A stretch of DNA of 64,000 bases. Origin: Saccharospirillum mangrovi (GTDB lineage Bacteria > Pseudomonadota > Gammaproteobacteria > Pseudomonadales > Natronospirillaceae). How positions within the stretch are numbered: position 1 is the first letter of the stretch; the number at the start of each line of letters is the position of its first letter. Made by a program: the position numbers and the translations under genes. The notes under the pieces are model-generated. The model searched no databases. It was not told the DNA's origin and worked only from the letters and a program-made list of their open reading frames with translations. Where the stretch lies: the NCBI RefSeq assembly GCF_003367315.1, contig NZ_CP031415.1, positions 301,001-365,000 on the forward strand, read 5' to 3'. This document shows, piece after piece, positions 8,923 through 18,185 of this stretch.

Positions 8923-9369
8923 TCAGAAATCGCGGACTAACGCGCCCACGTCGGTATGCAGGCCGATCAACTGCTCCAGGCCATTGGGATTGATCAACTG
9001 AAACAGCCGGCCGTCGCGTTCAACCGTCGCCTGCACATAGCCGCCGGCCATGTTGGTGTCGGCGTCCTGAGCGTTGAAATACTGCACGCCTTCCACGCGA
9101 GCAACCGCCAGGCCCATGCGCGATTCGGGAAAATCAACGATCAACATAAACTGCGGATCGTCCAATTGGCCGTGTCCGGTCATGCGCAGCAGGTCCAGCA
9201 CCGCCAGCGTTTCACCGCGCAAACTGACCAGACCCATCACGCCCAGGGCGGTGCTGGGGACCGGGTTCAGCGGCTGCCAGGGCACGACTTCCTTGATCAG
9301 CGTGGCCGGAAAGGCCAGCGGTTCCTGATCCAGGAAAACCACGACCCACATTTCGTTCGACATCGTCAT
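8923..9369 (-). CDS. CheW-like chemotaxis coupling protein
   Basis: A 148-residue single CheW domain. The body shows the typical pattern around PLNPVPSTALGVMGLVSLRGE, with the conserved G-x-x-x-x-R-G-E turn, and LPVLDL-like AVLDLLRM. The ATG at 9369 has GAGGAG six bases upstream; the longer upstream frame has no family similarity. No CheA, MCP or CheY gene is nearby, so it is an orphan that probably serves a chemosensory array encoded elsewhere. It is convergent with the diguanylate cyclase. Confidence 0.83.
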   Translation of the reverse strand: MTMSNEMWVVVFLDQEPLAFPATLIKEVVPWQPLNPVPSTALGVMGLVSLRGETLAVLDLLRMTGHGQLDDPQFMLIVDFPESRMGLAVARVEGVQYFNAQDADTNMAGGYVQATVERDGRLFQLINPNGLEQLIGLHTDVGALVRDF

Positions 9370-9524
9370 CGATCGCTCCTCGTCGACTGGCACCGGCCAA
9401 TCCTCTTCATTCAGCCTAGACAGGGGTCTGCGAGGCTGCAAACCAGAACATCGGCCGCAGGCCGCCAAGCTTGAGACTCAGCGCTGTGCTTCTGGTACTG
9501 TGAGCGCCCTTCACGAGGACACCC

Positions 9525-11738
9525 ATGCCCTTTACCGACGAACAGCAGGCGGTTATCGCACACCCCGGCGGCCATGCCCGCATTGTCGCGGTAGCCGGTT
9601 CCGGCAAAACCTCTACGCTGACCGCCTATCTGGGGCGTCGTCTCAACGCTGGCGCCAACCCACGCCGTTTGCTGGTGTTGATGTACAACAAAGCCGCCCA
9701 GCAAGACGTCGCCCGGCGTCTGGCGGCGCAACACCCGAACCTGACCTTGCCCGAAGTGCGCACCTTTCACTCGCTCGGCTACCGCATCCTGCAACGGCTG
9801 GTGCACGACGGCGACGTGCGGCCGGTCAACTGGGATCTGCTCAGCGATGCCCAGGTTGAACCCGTGGTCTGGCGCTTGTTGCGCGCCGCCGCAGAAGACG
9901 AAGAACAGGCCGAAGACATCCTCAGTCGCAAGAAGAAATGGGTCGAACCGGCGCTGAATTATTTTGAACTGGTGAAAAGCAGTCTGGCGTCGCCGGCCGA
10001 GGTGTTTGAGCAAAGCGGTCTGCCCAAGGCGTGCCGTTTGTTCATCGAGGTGTTCGAACAATTTGAGCAGTGGCGCGCCGACCAGCGCCGACTCACCTTT
10101 GCCGATTTACTCTACGACCCGGTGCGCTGTCTGATCGCCAAACCGGACGTCGCCGCACGTTTTGCCGGGCACATGGACGAAATCCTGGTGGACGAATATC
10201 AGGACATCAATCCGATCCAGCAACGGCTGCTGGAAATTCTGCACGGCGGGCGCGGGCAGGTGATGGTGGTCGGCGATCCGGATCAGACGATCTACGAATT
10301 TCGCGGCTCGGAACCATCGCTGTTAACCGACGCCTTCCAACGCCATTTTCCGGAACCGCGCGATTACCAACTGAGCTGGACCTTCCGCTACGGCCACCAA
10401 CTGTCGCTGCTCGCCAATCAATTGATTCAGGCCGGTGCCGATCGCGTTGCGGCCAGTACGCTGTGTCTGTCGCACGTCAGCACACCGCGCACGCGGGTAC
10501 GGCAAATGCGCAGCGACGACAGCGCCCAGGCCGCGCTCGACTGCATCCAGGCCTGGCAACGCGAGCGCCCGCTGACCGACATCGCCGTGCTCAACCGGCT
10601 GTGGGCCAACAGCGCCCGGCTGGAACTGAAACTGTTGGCCGCCAACTTGCCGTACCGACTGGAAAGCCATCGCACCGTGCTGGAACGTTTCGAGCTGGCG
10701 CCGTTCTGGGTATTGCTCGATCTCGCCAGCGGCGACTTCAGCCGCTACAGCGATGAACAACGCCGCCATGCCTGGCGCACCTTGCTGACGCAGCCGTACC
10801 TGAAAATCCGCAAGGCGATCGTCGATGAATTGCTGGCGAAACTGGCCGGCGTTGCCAGCGACACCGCGCGGCATTTCCGCAACGCCCTGCCCGACAATCT
10901 GGCCGGTTTTCAGGCCGACCAATTGCTCGAACGCGCACGGCTGATGCAAAAAGCCGAAGCCAGCCAGAGCAGCGCCACCGAACTGGTCAGCGGCTGGCTG
11001 ATCGGCACCGACTACTTGAACGCCCTGCGCGACAACGCCTTTTCCGCCCAGCAAGTGGACGATCAGGTCGCGACTGTCACCGCCTTTGTCGATTTCATCG
11101 CCGCCCAGCGCTGGAGTGCCGCCGAAGCCGCCGACCAACTGCGCGCACTGCAAGCGCAACGCCGCGCCGGCGGTCAGAACGGTGTGACGCTGACCTCGAT
11201 CCACAAAGCCAAAGGCCGCGAATGGCCGTGCGTGCTGATACCGGAACTGAACGCCCGTTTTTACCCCTACCACCCCGAAGGCGATTTAAGCCGGCCGGCC
11301 AACGAAGACAGCGAACGCCGCCTGCTCTACGTCGCCTTAACCCGCGCCCGCGACGAAGCCGTGCTGCTGACGCCGCTGAACCGGCAAGACACCCCCGACA
11401 GCCCGTTCTGGCGCGACCTCAGTTGGGACGGCTGTCGCCTGCTGGCCGACGCTCTCGACGCTGGCGTTACAGAAGTAACGCTGCCCGATTCGATGAACGC
11501 CGATGTCGTATCGCGTTATCTCGCCGCTCAGGGCCGCCAACTGACGGTGCATTGGGAACGCACCACACCCACTAATTCCACCGCCTTGGGTCGCCGTCTG
11601 CGCCATCCCAAGTTCGGTGCCGGTCAATTGCTCAGCGACGATGGTGACCGCTTGCAGATTCGTTTTCTGCGCGACGGCCAGGCACGCCAGTTCGACCGTC
11701 GGCAAACCTGGCCGCTGCTGGAATGGCTCGACGACTGA
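9525..11738 (+). CDS. UvrD/Rep-type superfamily 1A DNA helicase
   Basis: A 737-residue SF1A helicase. Walker A is AGSGKT at residues 24-29, the Walker B/DEXQ motif is VDEYQD near 222-227, motif III follows (VGDPDQTIYEFRG), and C-terminal motifs include SIHKAKGREW and YVALTRARDE. The extreme C-terminus (RHPKFGAGQLL and onward) resembles the small Tudor-like module at the end of UvrD/PcrA. It is distinct enough from UvrD and Rep that no symbol is given. It is monocistronic, divergent from cheW with about 155 bases between starts. A role in DNA repair or replication restart is inferred from the family. Confidence 0.88.
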   Translation: MPFTDEQQAVIAHPGGHARIVAVAGSGKTSTLTAYLGRRLNAGANPRRLLVLMYNKAAQQDVARRLAAQHPNLTLPEVRTFHSLGYRILQRLVHDGDVRPVNWDLLSDAQVEPVVWRLLRAAAEDEEQAEDILSRKKKWVEPALNYFELVKSSLASPAEVFEQSGLPKACRLFIEVFEQFEQWRADQRRLTFADLLYDPVRCLIAKPDVAARFAGHMDEILVDEYQDINPIQQRLLEILHGGRGQVMVVGDPDQTIYEFRGSEPSLLTDAFQRHFPEPRDYQLSWTFRYGHQLSLLANQLIQAGADRVAASTLCLSHVSTPRTRVRQMRSDDSAQAALDCIQAWQRERPLTDIAVLNRLWANSARLELKLLAANLPYRLESHRTVLERFELAPFWVLLDLASGDFSRYSDEQRRHAWRTLLTQPYLKIRKAIVDELLAKLAGVASDTARHFRNALPDNLAGFQADQLLERARLMQKAEASQSSATELVSGWLIGTDYLNALRDNAFSAQQVDDQVATVTAFVDFIAAQRWSAAEAADQLRALQAQRRAGGQNGVTLTSIHKAKGREWPCVLIPELNARFYPYHPEGDLSRPANEDSERRLLYVALTRARDEAVLLTPLNRQDTPDSPFWRDLSWDGCRLLADALDAGVTEVTLPDSMNADVVSRYLAAQGRQLTVHWERTTPTNSTALGRRLRHPKFGAGQLLSDDGDRLQIRFLRDGQARQFDRRQTWPLLEWLDD

Positions 11739-11864
11739 GCGAATTTTGAACAACGGCTGAACCCGAGTGTCAGCGCTGTGCAAAGGGATCGGTGGCGATG
11801 CGTAAGACCGCGCCAGGCCGGCTTGAACTTTGTCAGCGCGCTTTTTAAAACAGCGACGTCCGTC

Positions 11865-11884
11865 ACGTCTGCGTCCGCAGACGT
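11865..11884. repeat. 20-base near-perfect inverted repeat upstream of the Gld-like operon
   Basis: acgtctgc (11865-11872) and gcagacgt (11877-11884) form an 8-9 bp stem in the 209-base gap between the helicase and the ABC operon, about 64 bases before the ATPase start. No T-run follows on either strand, so it is a better candidate operator than terminator. Confidence 0.4.
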
Positions 11885-11947
11885 CGGGGGTCGTTCCTCG
11901 GCCCCGACTGACACCCCAATTCAACTGTAAATTTCCGGGAGTGTGAG

Positions 11948-12883
11948 ATGCTCGAATGTCAGAGCGTCAGCCGCCGTTTTGGTGATGTTATCGCGGTGGA
12001 CGACGTTAGTTTTCGGGTGGATAGCGGCCAGATCATCGGCTTGCTCGGCCATAACGGGGCCGGAAAAACCACCATCATGCGCATGATCACCGGCGCACTT
12101 GAACCTTCCTCCGGCCGTATTTTCTGGGACGGCCAAGACCTGCAAACCCACGCTCTGGCGCTGCACAGCGCCATCGGTTATCTGCCAGAGCAATTGCCCG
12201 TTTACCCCGAGATGACACTGATCGAATACCTCGACTACTGCGCCGCCCTGCGCGGCTTGCAGACGGTCGAGGCGCGCCGTCAGGCGGTGCGTCGTGTGGT
12301 CGCCGATACTCAATTGGAGCCCAAGCTGTTCAGTCGTATCCAAACGTTGTCACGCGGATACAAGCAGCGCGTCGGCGTGGCGCAGGCGTTGCTGACCGAG
12401 CCGCGCCTGGTGGTGCTCGACGAACCCACCAACGGCCTCGACCCGGAGCAGACGCAGCACATGCGCGAGCTGATTCAGCGCCTGGGCAAAACCGCCACGG
12501 TGATTCTGTCGACGCACATCATGCAGGAAGTGCAGGCGGTCTGTGACCGGGTGCTGATGGTGCAACAGGGGCAACTGACGCTGGATGCGTCGCTGGCGCA
12601 ACTGAGCGAACAACGCCGGCTCGATGTGCGTTGCGCCGATGTTGAGCGGGCGAGGGCGCAGTTATCGGGATTGGCGGGTATTGCCCGCATCGAGGTCTCT
12701 GGTGAGCGTTTGTCGCTGACGCTGAACGAGGCCACCGAACGCGATGCGCTGGCGGCCGAAGTCAGCCGGCGATTGGTGCAGGCCGGTGTCGATCTGTACG
12801 GCCTGCACAGCGAACAGCAGGATCTGGAGCGGCTGTTCTTTGCTGGCCGCAATGCGCAAAAGGAGACCGCTCATGTGGCTTAA
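11948..12883 (+). CDS. ABC transporter ATP-binding protein, GldA-like
   Basis: A 311-residue ABC ATPase with Walker A GHNGAGKT (34-41), the signature LSRGYKQRVG, and Walker B ending LVVLDEPTNGLD, plus a C-terminal extension of about 90 residues typical of GldA/CcmA-type subunits. It heads a three-gene operon with a fused permease-GldG protein (11-base overlap) and a DUF4340 protein. In Bacteroidetes GldAFG is needed for gliding; in proteobacteria related operons have no settled function. The cargo is unknown. Confidence 0.88.
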   Translation: MLECQSVSRRFGDVIAVDDVSFRVDSGQIIGLLGHNGAGKTTIMRMITGALEPSSGRIFWDGQDLQTHALALHSAIGYLPEQLPVYPEMTLIEYLDYCAALRGLQTVEARRQAVRRVVADTQLEPKLFSRIQTLSRGYKQRVGVAQALLTEPRLVVLDEPTNGLDPEQTQHMRELIQRLGKTATVILSTHIMQEVQAVCDRVLMVQQGQLTLDASLAQLSEQRRLDVRCADVERARAQLSGLAGIARIEVSGERLSLTLNEATERDALAAEVSRRLVQAGVDLYGLHSEQQDLERLFFAGRNAQKETAHVA

Positions 12884-15761
12884 ACACAGTCTGGAAGTGG
12901 CGCGCAAAGAACTCAGCATCCACTTTGCCTCGCCGCTGGCGTATCTGTTTTTGGCGGCCTTCGCGCTGATCTCGGTCTTTATGGTGTTCTGGGTCGATGC
13001 CTTTTTCGCCCGCAACATCGCCGATGTGCGGCCGTTGTTCGACTGGATGCCGGTGATGCTGATCTTCCTGGCCGCAGCGCTGACCATGCGTTCCTGGAGT
13101 GAAGAGCGACGCAGCGGCACGCTGGAACACGTGCTGACATTGCCGGTGCGCAGCATCAGCTTTGTGCTCGGTAAGTTCCTCGCCGGCTGGATCTTGCTGG
13201 CGCTGGCCTTGGTTTTGACGTTGCCGATTCCGTTTATGGTCGGCTTGGTGGGCGATCTCGACTGGGGCCCGGTCTGGGCCGGTTATCTGGCGACGCTGTT
13301 GCTGGGTGCTTTGTATTTGTCGATTGGTCTGGCGGTCAGTTCGCGCACCGACAACGCCCTGATCAGCCTGTTGGTTACCGTCGCCGTGGCTGGCGTTTTC
13401 TGGTTGATCGGCCATCCGTTGTTGACCCGGTTGTTGCCCAGCGATGTCGCCTCGGTGTTCGCGCTGATCGGCAGCGGTTCGCGTTTCGATGCCATCACCC
13501 GCGGCATTCTCGATGTGCGCGATCTGTACTACTACCTCAGCCTGTCGCTCGCTTTCCTGGCGTTCAACGTCTACAGCCTGGAGCAGGTGCGTTGGGACAA
13601 CCGCACGCGCCGGCCGCTGCATCAGCGCTGGCGTGCGGGCGTGGCCTTGGTCGTCGCCAACCTGCTGATCGCCAACCTCTGGTTGCAACCGGTCACGGCA
13701 CTGCGCGCCGACACCACCGCCGGCCAGCTGTATTCGGTGTCGCCAGTGACGCGTCAGACATTGGCGCAATTGCAGGAACCGCTGGTGCTGCACGGCTATT
13801 TCAGCGACCGCACGCACCCCTTGCTGGCGCCGCTGATTCCGCAGTTGAAAGACCTGATGCGCGAATACGAAACCCTGGGCCACGGCCAGGTGCAGGTTGA
13901 GTTTGTCGACCCGACTGCACACCCGGACGTGGAAAAACGCATCAACGATAACTACGGCATTCAGCCGACACCATTCCGCGTCGCCGACCGTTATCAATCG
14001 TCGGTGGTCAGTTCCTATTTCGACATCCGCGTGCAGTACGGCGACGAAGATAAGGTGCTCAACTTCCAGGATTTGATCGAGGTACGCCAGACGCCGCAGG
14101 GCGACATCGACGTGCAATTGCGCAACCCCGAGTACGACCTGACCAAGGCGATTCGCTCGGTGGCCGAGCAATACCGCGCCGGTGGCGATCTGTACGCGCT
14201 GCTCGATCAGCCGGTCACCTTGACCGCCTACGTCTCGCCCGACGTCCAACTGCCGGACAGTCTGGTCGAGTTCCGCCAGACACTGACCGACACCGCAAAC
14301 GCCATCAAGGCCGACGCCAACGGCCAGTTCGACTGGCGCATTCAAGACCCGCAAGCCGGCGACGGCCAATTAGCCGAGCAACTGGCGCGCGATTACGGCT
14401 TTCAGCCGATGGTGGCCGGGCTGCTCAGCCCCAGTCCGTTCTATTTCTATCTGATGCTGTCTACCGACGATCAGAACCTGGCGCTGCCGTTGCCGGCCGA
14501 CCTGACCGAAACGGCGCTGCGCGACAGCCTCGACACCGGCTTGAAGCGTTTTGTTGATGGCCTGAACGCCACCGTCGGTCTGGTCACGCCCGGCACCGTT
14601 GATTCGCCAATGGGGCCGCAACCGGCCAGCCGTCGCTTCTCGACGCTGCGTCAGTGGCTGTCGGACAGCTACGCGGTGCGCACGGTCGATCTGAGCAGCG
14701 GCCAGGTGCCGGCGGCGATTGATCTACTGCTGGTGATGGCGCCGGAGAATCTGGACAGCAGCGCCGTCTTCGCGCTCGACCAATACCTGATGCGCGGCGG
14801 CCGGGTGGTGCTGACCACCGGCAGTCAGGACATCCAACTGACGCGGCAGGATTTAAGCGCCGTGCCGATGAATTCAGGGCTGGACGACTGGCTGGCGGGA
14901 CTGGGTATATCGCTCAGCGACGATCTGGTGATGGACCCGCAAAACGCTGCCTTCCCGGTGCCGGTGGTGCGTCAGGCCGGTGGCTTGCGCTTCCAGGATT
15001 ACCGGATGCTGGACTACCCCTACTTCGTCGATATCCGCGCCGATGGCCTGAACAGCGAGCAGCCGGCCACCACCAGCCTGCCGCGCTTGACGGTGCCCTG
15101 GGCGTCCGCGCTGAGCTACGAGACATCGCAGTCCGACGACGCACCGACGCTCACCACCCTGGCGCAGAGTTCGCCGCAGTCGTGGCTCGGCTCCGCCGCT
15201 CAGGTGATGCCAACCTTGAGCGCCGACGGCCAGGCGAATTTCCCGCCGGGCGACGACAACGGCCGTCAGACGTTGGTACTGGCGTTGAGCGGCCGTATGC
15301 CGTCTTACTTCGCCGGTCAGCCATCGCCGTTGCTGGATAAAGCGGAAAGCGACAGCGACGACAGCGATGCCGCCGCCAGCCCGACGCTGAGTGCAGTCAT
15401 CGAGCGCTCGCCGGAATCAGCGCGCTTGATCGTCATCGGTTCCAACGATTTTGCCAGCGACACCACCTTGCAACTGGCAAGCGCCGCCAGCGGTGCCGAC
15501 GACAGCGGGCAACTGCCGCTGCTGTCCAACCTGGCGGAATGGTCGCTCGACGACAGCGGCCTGATGACCATCCGTTCCGGCAACCGTTTCAACCGCACCC
15601 TGCCGAGCCTGACGCCAACCGGACAGCGCGTCTGGGAATACGGCACTTATGCGGCTGTGCTGCTGGTGTTGTTGGTGATGATCGGTGTGCAGCGCTGGCG
15701 TCGCCGGCAACGGCTGCACCAACTGGCGCAATGGGTCGATGGAGGTCGTGATGTTGAATAA
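12873..15761 (+). CDS. ABC-2 permease fused to a GldG-like auxiliary domain
   Basis: A 962-residue fusion. Residues 1-260 form a six-helix ABC-2 permease (GldF-like; SPLAYLFLAAFALISVF, RSWSEERRSGTLEHVL). After a further membrane helix near 285 comes a large extracytoplasmic GldG/ABC_transp_aux domain, an acidic serine-rich stretch near residue 830 (ESDSDDSDAAASP), and a final membrane helix followed by a basic tail. AGGAG sits 8 bases before the ATG at 12873. Upstream in-frame codons belong to the ATPase overlap. The single-chain GldF-GldG layout is recurrent in gammaproteobacteria. Presumed partner of the preceding ATPase. Confidence 0.87.
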   Translation: MWLKHSLEVARKELSIHFASPLAYLFLAAFALISVFMVFWVDAFFARNIADVRPLFDWMPVMLIFLAAALTMRSWSEERRSGTLEHVLTLPVRSISFVLGKFLAGWILLALALVLTLPIPFMVGLVGDLDWGPVWAGYLATLLLGALYLSIGLAVSSRTDNALISLLVTVAVAGVFWLIGHPLLTRLLPSDVASVFALIGSGSRFDAITRGILDVRDLYYYLSLSLAFLAFNVYSLEQVRWDNRTRRPLHQRWRAGVALVVANLLIANLWLQPVTALRADTTAGQLYSVSPVTRQTLAQLQEPLVLHGYFSDRTHPLLAPLIPQLKDLMREYETLGHGQVQVEFVDPTAHPDVEKRINDNYGIQPTPFRVADRYQSSVVSSYFDIRVQYGDEDKVLNFQDLIEVRQTPQGDIDVQLRNPEYDLTKAIRSVAEQYRAGGDLYALLDQPVTLTAYVSPDVQLPDSLVEFRQTLTDTANAIKADANGQFDWRIQDPQAGDGQLAEQLARDYGFQPMVAGLLSPSPFYFYLMLSTDDQNLALPLPADLTETALRDSLDTGLKRFVDGLNATVGLVTPGTVDSPMGPQPASRRFSTLRQWLSDSYAVRTVDLSSGQVPAAIDLLLVMAPENLDSSAVFALDQYLMRGGRVVLTTGSQDIQLTRQDLSAVPMNSGLDDWLAGLGISLSDDLVMDPQNAAFPVPVVRQAGGLRFQDYRMLDYPYFVDIRADGLNSEQPATTSLPRLTVPWASALSYETSQSDDAPTLTTLAQSSPQSWLGSAAQVMPTLSADGQANFPPGDDNGRQTLVLALSGRMPSYFAGQPSPLLDKAESDSDDSDAAASPTLSAVIERSPESARLIVIGSNDFASDTTLQLASAASGADDSGQLPLLSNLAEWSLDDSGLMTIRSGNRFNRTLPSLTPTGQRVWEYGTYAAVLLVLLVMIGVQRWRRRQRLHQLAQWVDGGRDVE

Positions 15762-16665
15762 ATTCAATCGTTGGTTGCTGGCCGCGCTGGCAATCCAACT
15801 GGTGCTGGTTGTCGCCGTGGTTAGTGGCGTCTGGTTGCGGCCGAGCGGTGCCGACAGCAAACCGCTGCTCACCGGCTCGCGTGAGGCGATTCAGGAACTG
15901 CGGATCACCGACCACAGCGGCGATGACGCCAGCAACATCACCCTCAATCGCCATGACGATGGCTGGCAGTTCATCGTAAACGGCGTGGTGATTCCCGCCT
16001 CGACGGCACGCGTGGACACCCTGCTCGATGGCCTGTTCGACGCCCAGTTGAGCTGGCCGGTGGCGCACAGCGGCTCGGCGGCCAAGCGTTTTGAAACCGC
16101 CGACGATAACTTCCGGCGCCAGCTGACGCTGGTCACCGACGATGGCGAGCAGACGCTCTACTTCGGCACCTCGCCCAGTTATCAGCAGTTGCACGTGCGC
16201 CGCGCCGACGACAACGCCGTCTACGCCATCGATCTGGAAGCCAATCAACTGGATGCCGACGGCGACCATTGGCTGGACAATCGGCTGTTGCAGATCGAGC
16301 CGAGTACGCTCAGCCAGGCGACGCTGAACGACATCGAGCTGTACCAGACCGACGACGGCTGGGTGACCGACGGCAGCGTCGCCAACCCGAACCCGGCGCA
16401 CTGGCAGGACTGGCTGGAGCGCTGGCACAGCGTCATCGTCAGCAACCTGATTGACGGCGACGATGCCGACAGCCTGACCGCCACCGACCCGGTGTTAACG
16501 GTCGATTTCGGCGACGCCGGCCAGTATCGGTTGTTTCACGATGGCGACCGCTACGCGCTGGTAAGCAGTCTTCAGGACGGCCTGTTCCGCATTTCCAACG
16601 GCACCGGCGAGGCGCTCAGCAACATCGATGCGTTGTGGCAGGACGACCCGGACGAGCCGTCTTAA
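15751..16665 (+). CDS. DUF4340 domain protein of the Gld-like ABC operon
   Basis: A 304-residue protein with one N-terminal membrane helix (WLLAALAIQLVLVVAVVSGV) and a periplasmic, aspartate-rich domain of the DUF4340 family, which usually follows GldG-like genes. GGAGG lies 5 bases before the ATG at 15751, and the start overlaps the stop of the fusion gene by 11 bases, implying translational coupling. Molecular function is unknown; it probably acts with the ABC complex at the periplasmic face. A hairpin terminator follows. Confidence 0.82.
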   Translation: MLNKFNRWLLAALAIQLVLVVAVVSGVWLRPSGADSKPLLTGSREAIQELRITDHSGDDASNITLNRHDDGWQFIVNGVVIPASTARVDTLLDGLFDAQLSWPVAHSGSAAKRFETADDNFRRQLTLVTDDGEQTLYFGTSPSYQQLHVRRADDNAVYAIDLEANQLDADGDHWLDNRLLQIEPSTLSQATLNDIELYQTDDGWVTDGSVANPNPAHWQDWLERWHSVIVSNLIDGDDADSLTATDPVLTVDFGDAGQYRLFHDGDRYALVSSLQDGLFRISNGTGEALSNIDALWQDDPDEPS

Positions 16666-16700
16666 ACGGCACTCGCAAGCCGGTTTTTCTGACTCAGTAA

Positions 16701-16723
16701 AAGGGCGGCGTTCAGCCGCCCTT
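16701..16723 (+). terminator. intrinsic-type terminator after the Gld-like operon
   Basis: aagggcggc (16701-16709) pairs perfectly with gccgccctt (16715-16723) across a 5-base loop, 36 bases after the DUF4340 stop. The following sequence (cgtctgttc) is only moderately T-rich. Confidence 0.65.
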
Positions 16724-16786
16724 CGTCTGTTCATCGGCGCTGGCCTCTGGCTTAATACGGCCTCAATTTTTCCGGAGCAAGGCGTT

Positions 16787-17761
16787 ATGTGGTTAGCCTG
16801 GTTGGCCGTGATCGGCGGTTTGGTGGTGCTGGTGTGGAGTGCAGATCGCTTTGTCGATGGCGCTGCAAGCACAGCCCGATACGCGGGCATGTCACCGCTG
16901 CTGATCGGTATGTTGATCGTCGGTTTTGGCACCTCGGCACCGGAACTGGTGGTGTCGGTGATTGCCGCGTCCGATGGCAACCCGGGCCTGGCATTGGGTA
17001 ACGCTTACGGCTCCAACATCACCAACATCGGTCTGGTGGTCGGTCTGGTGGCGGTGATTGCGCCGATACAGGTGCAGTCGGCCATTGTGCGCCGCGAATT
17101 GCCGATTCTGCTGGCGGTCACGCTGTTTGCCGGCTGGCAATTGCTCGACCACGAACTGTCGCGCCTCGATGGCTTCCTGTTGCTGGTCGTCTTTGCCGGC
17201 ACCATGGGCTGGTCGATTTTGCAGGGTCGGCAGCCGGGCGATGCGCTGGAAGCCGAATACAGCGAGCAATTGGACAGCCATGAGATGACGCTGCGGGCAT
17301 CCATCCTCTGGCTGATCGTTGGTTTGATCGGCTTGGTGTTGAGTTCACGCGCGTTAGTGTGGGGCGCGGTGGACATCGCCTCCAGCCTGGGCGTCAGTGA
17401 TCTGATCATTGGTCTGACCGTCGTTGCCATCGGCACCTCGCTGCCAGAACTGGCGTCGTCATTGGCAGCGATCCGCAAGAAGCAGCATGACCTGGCACTG
17501 GGCAACGTCATTGGTTCTGGCTTGTTCAACACCCTGGCCGTGGTCGGACTGGCGTCCACCATCAGCCCGATGCAGACCGACCCGGCGGTATTGAGCCGCG
17601 ACTGGGTGTTGATGTCTGCACTGACGGTGTTGTTGCTGATCATGGGCATCGGCATGCGTCAGCGGCAAGGGCGCATCAATCGGTTTGAAGGCGCGTTTCT
17701 GTTGCTGATCTACCTGGCCTACACAACCTATCTGGTTCAACTGGCGCTGAGCGGCGGTTAG
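16787..17761 (+). CDS. Calcium/sodium antiporter, CaCA family (YrbG-like)
   Basis: A 324-residue inner-membrane exchanger with two homologous halves. Each has the alpha-repeat signature: GFGTSAPELVVSV with GNAYGSNITNIGLV in the first half, and AIGTSLPELASSLAA with GNVIGSGLFNTLAV in the second. About ten membrane helices are expected. The ATG at 16787 follows GGAGCAAGG; the earlier open frame crosses the terminator and is not coding. It is probably its own transcription unit, followed closely by the VOC gene. The ion specificity is assigned by family only. Confidence 0.88.
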   Translation: MWLAWLAVIGGLVVLVWSADRFVDGAASTARYAGMSPLLIGMLIVGFGTSAPELVVSVIAASDGNPGLALGNAYGSNITNIGLVVGLVAVIAPIQVQSAIVRRELPILLAVTLFAGWQLLDHELSRLDGFLLLVVFAGTMGWSILQGRQPGDALEAEYSEQLDSHEMTLRASILWLIVGLIGLVLSSRALVWGAVDIASSLGVSDLIIGLTVVAIGTSLPELASSLAAIRKKQHDLALGNVIGSGLFNTLAVVGLASTISPMQTDPAVLSRDWVLMSALTVLLLIMGIGMRQRQGRINRFEGAFLLLIYLAYTTYLVQLALSGG

Positions 17762-17771
17762 GGTTTTAACC

Positions 17772-18185
17772 ATGCCGGCACTGTTTCATCTGGCTTTTAA
17801 CGTGACTGATCTGGACGAAGCGCGCCGTTTCTACGGCGGCGTGCTCGGCTGTGTGGAAGGTCGCTCGACCGACACCTGGGTCGATTTCGAACTCTACGGT
17901 CATCAGTTATCGCTGCACTTGGGTGAGGTCTGGACCACGCGCAACACCGGCCAGGTCGACGGCGTTGCGGTGCCAATGCCGCATTTCGGCGTGATACTGC
18001 CACTCGCCGACTGGCAAGCGCTGGCGGATCGATTGCAACAGGCCGGCACCGACTTCGTGATTCCACCGACCAAACGCTACGCCGGCCAGCCGGGCGAACA
18101 GCACACGCTGTTTTTCTACGACCCGTTTGGTAACCCGATTGAAGCCAAAGGCTTTGCCGATTTCGCCGGCTTGTTTGAACGTTAA
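17772..18185 (+). CDS. VOC-family (glyoxalase/dioxygenase fold) protein
   Basis: A 137-residue single vicinal-oxygen-chelate domain. Visible features: HLAFNVTDLDEARRFYGGVL at the start, with the first metal histidine; a central HLGEVW; and the C-terminal FFYDPFGNPIEAKGF motif with the metal glutamate. The substrate cannot be assigned. It starts ten bases after the antiporter stop. Its last four bases overlap the convergent ArsR-type gene. Confidence 0.8.
   Translation: MPALFHLAFNVTDLDEARRFYGGVLGCVEGRSTDTWVDFELYGHQLSLHLGEVWTTRNTGQVDGVAVPMPHFGVILPLADWQALADRLQQAGTDFVIPPTKRYAGQPGEQHTLFFYDPFGNPIEAKGFADFAGLFER

Noticed and set aside
8923-9369. Chemotaxis operon
   Set aside because: Only a single CheW-like gene is present; no CheA, CheY, CheR, CheB or receptor gene lies in the window.
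12762-14369. 535-codon minus-strand frame opposite the Gld-like permease
   Set aside because: Gln/Arg/His-rich shadow of a real membrane-protein gene; no start signal or homology.
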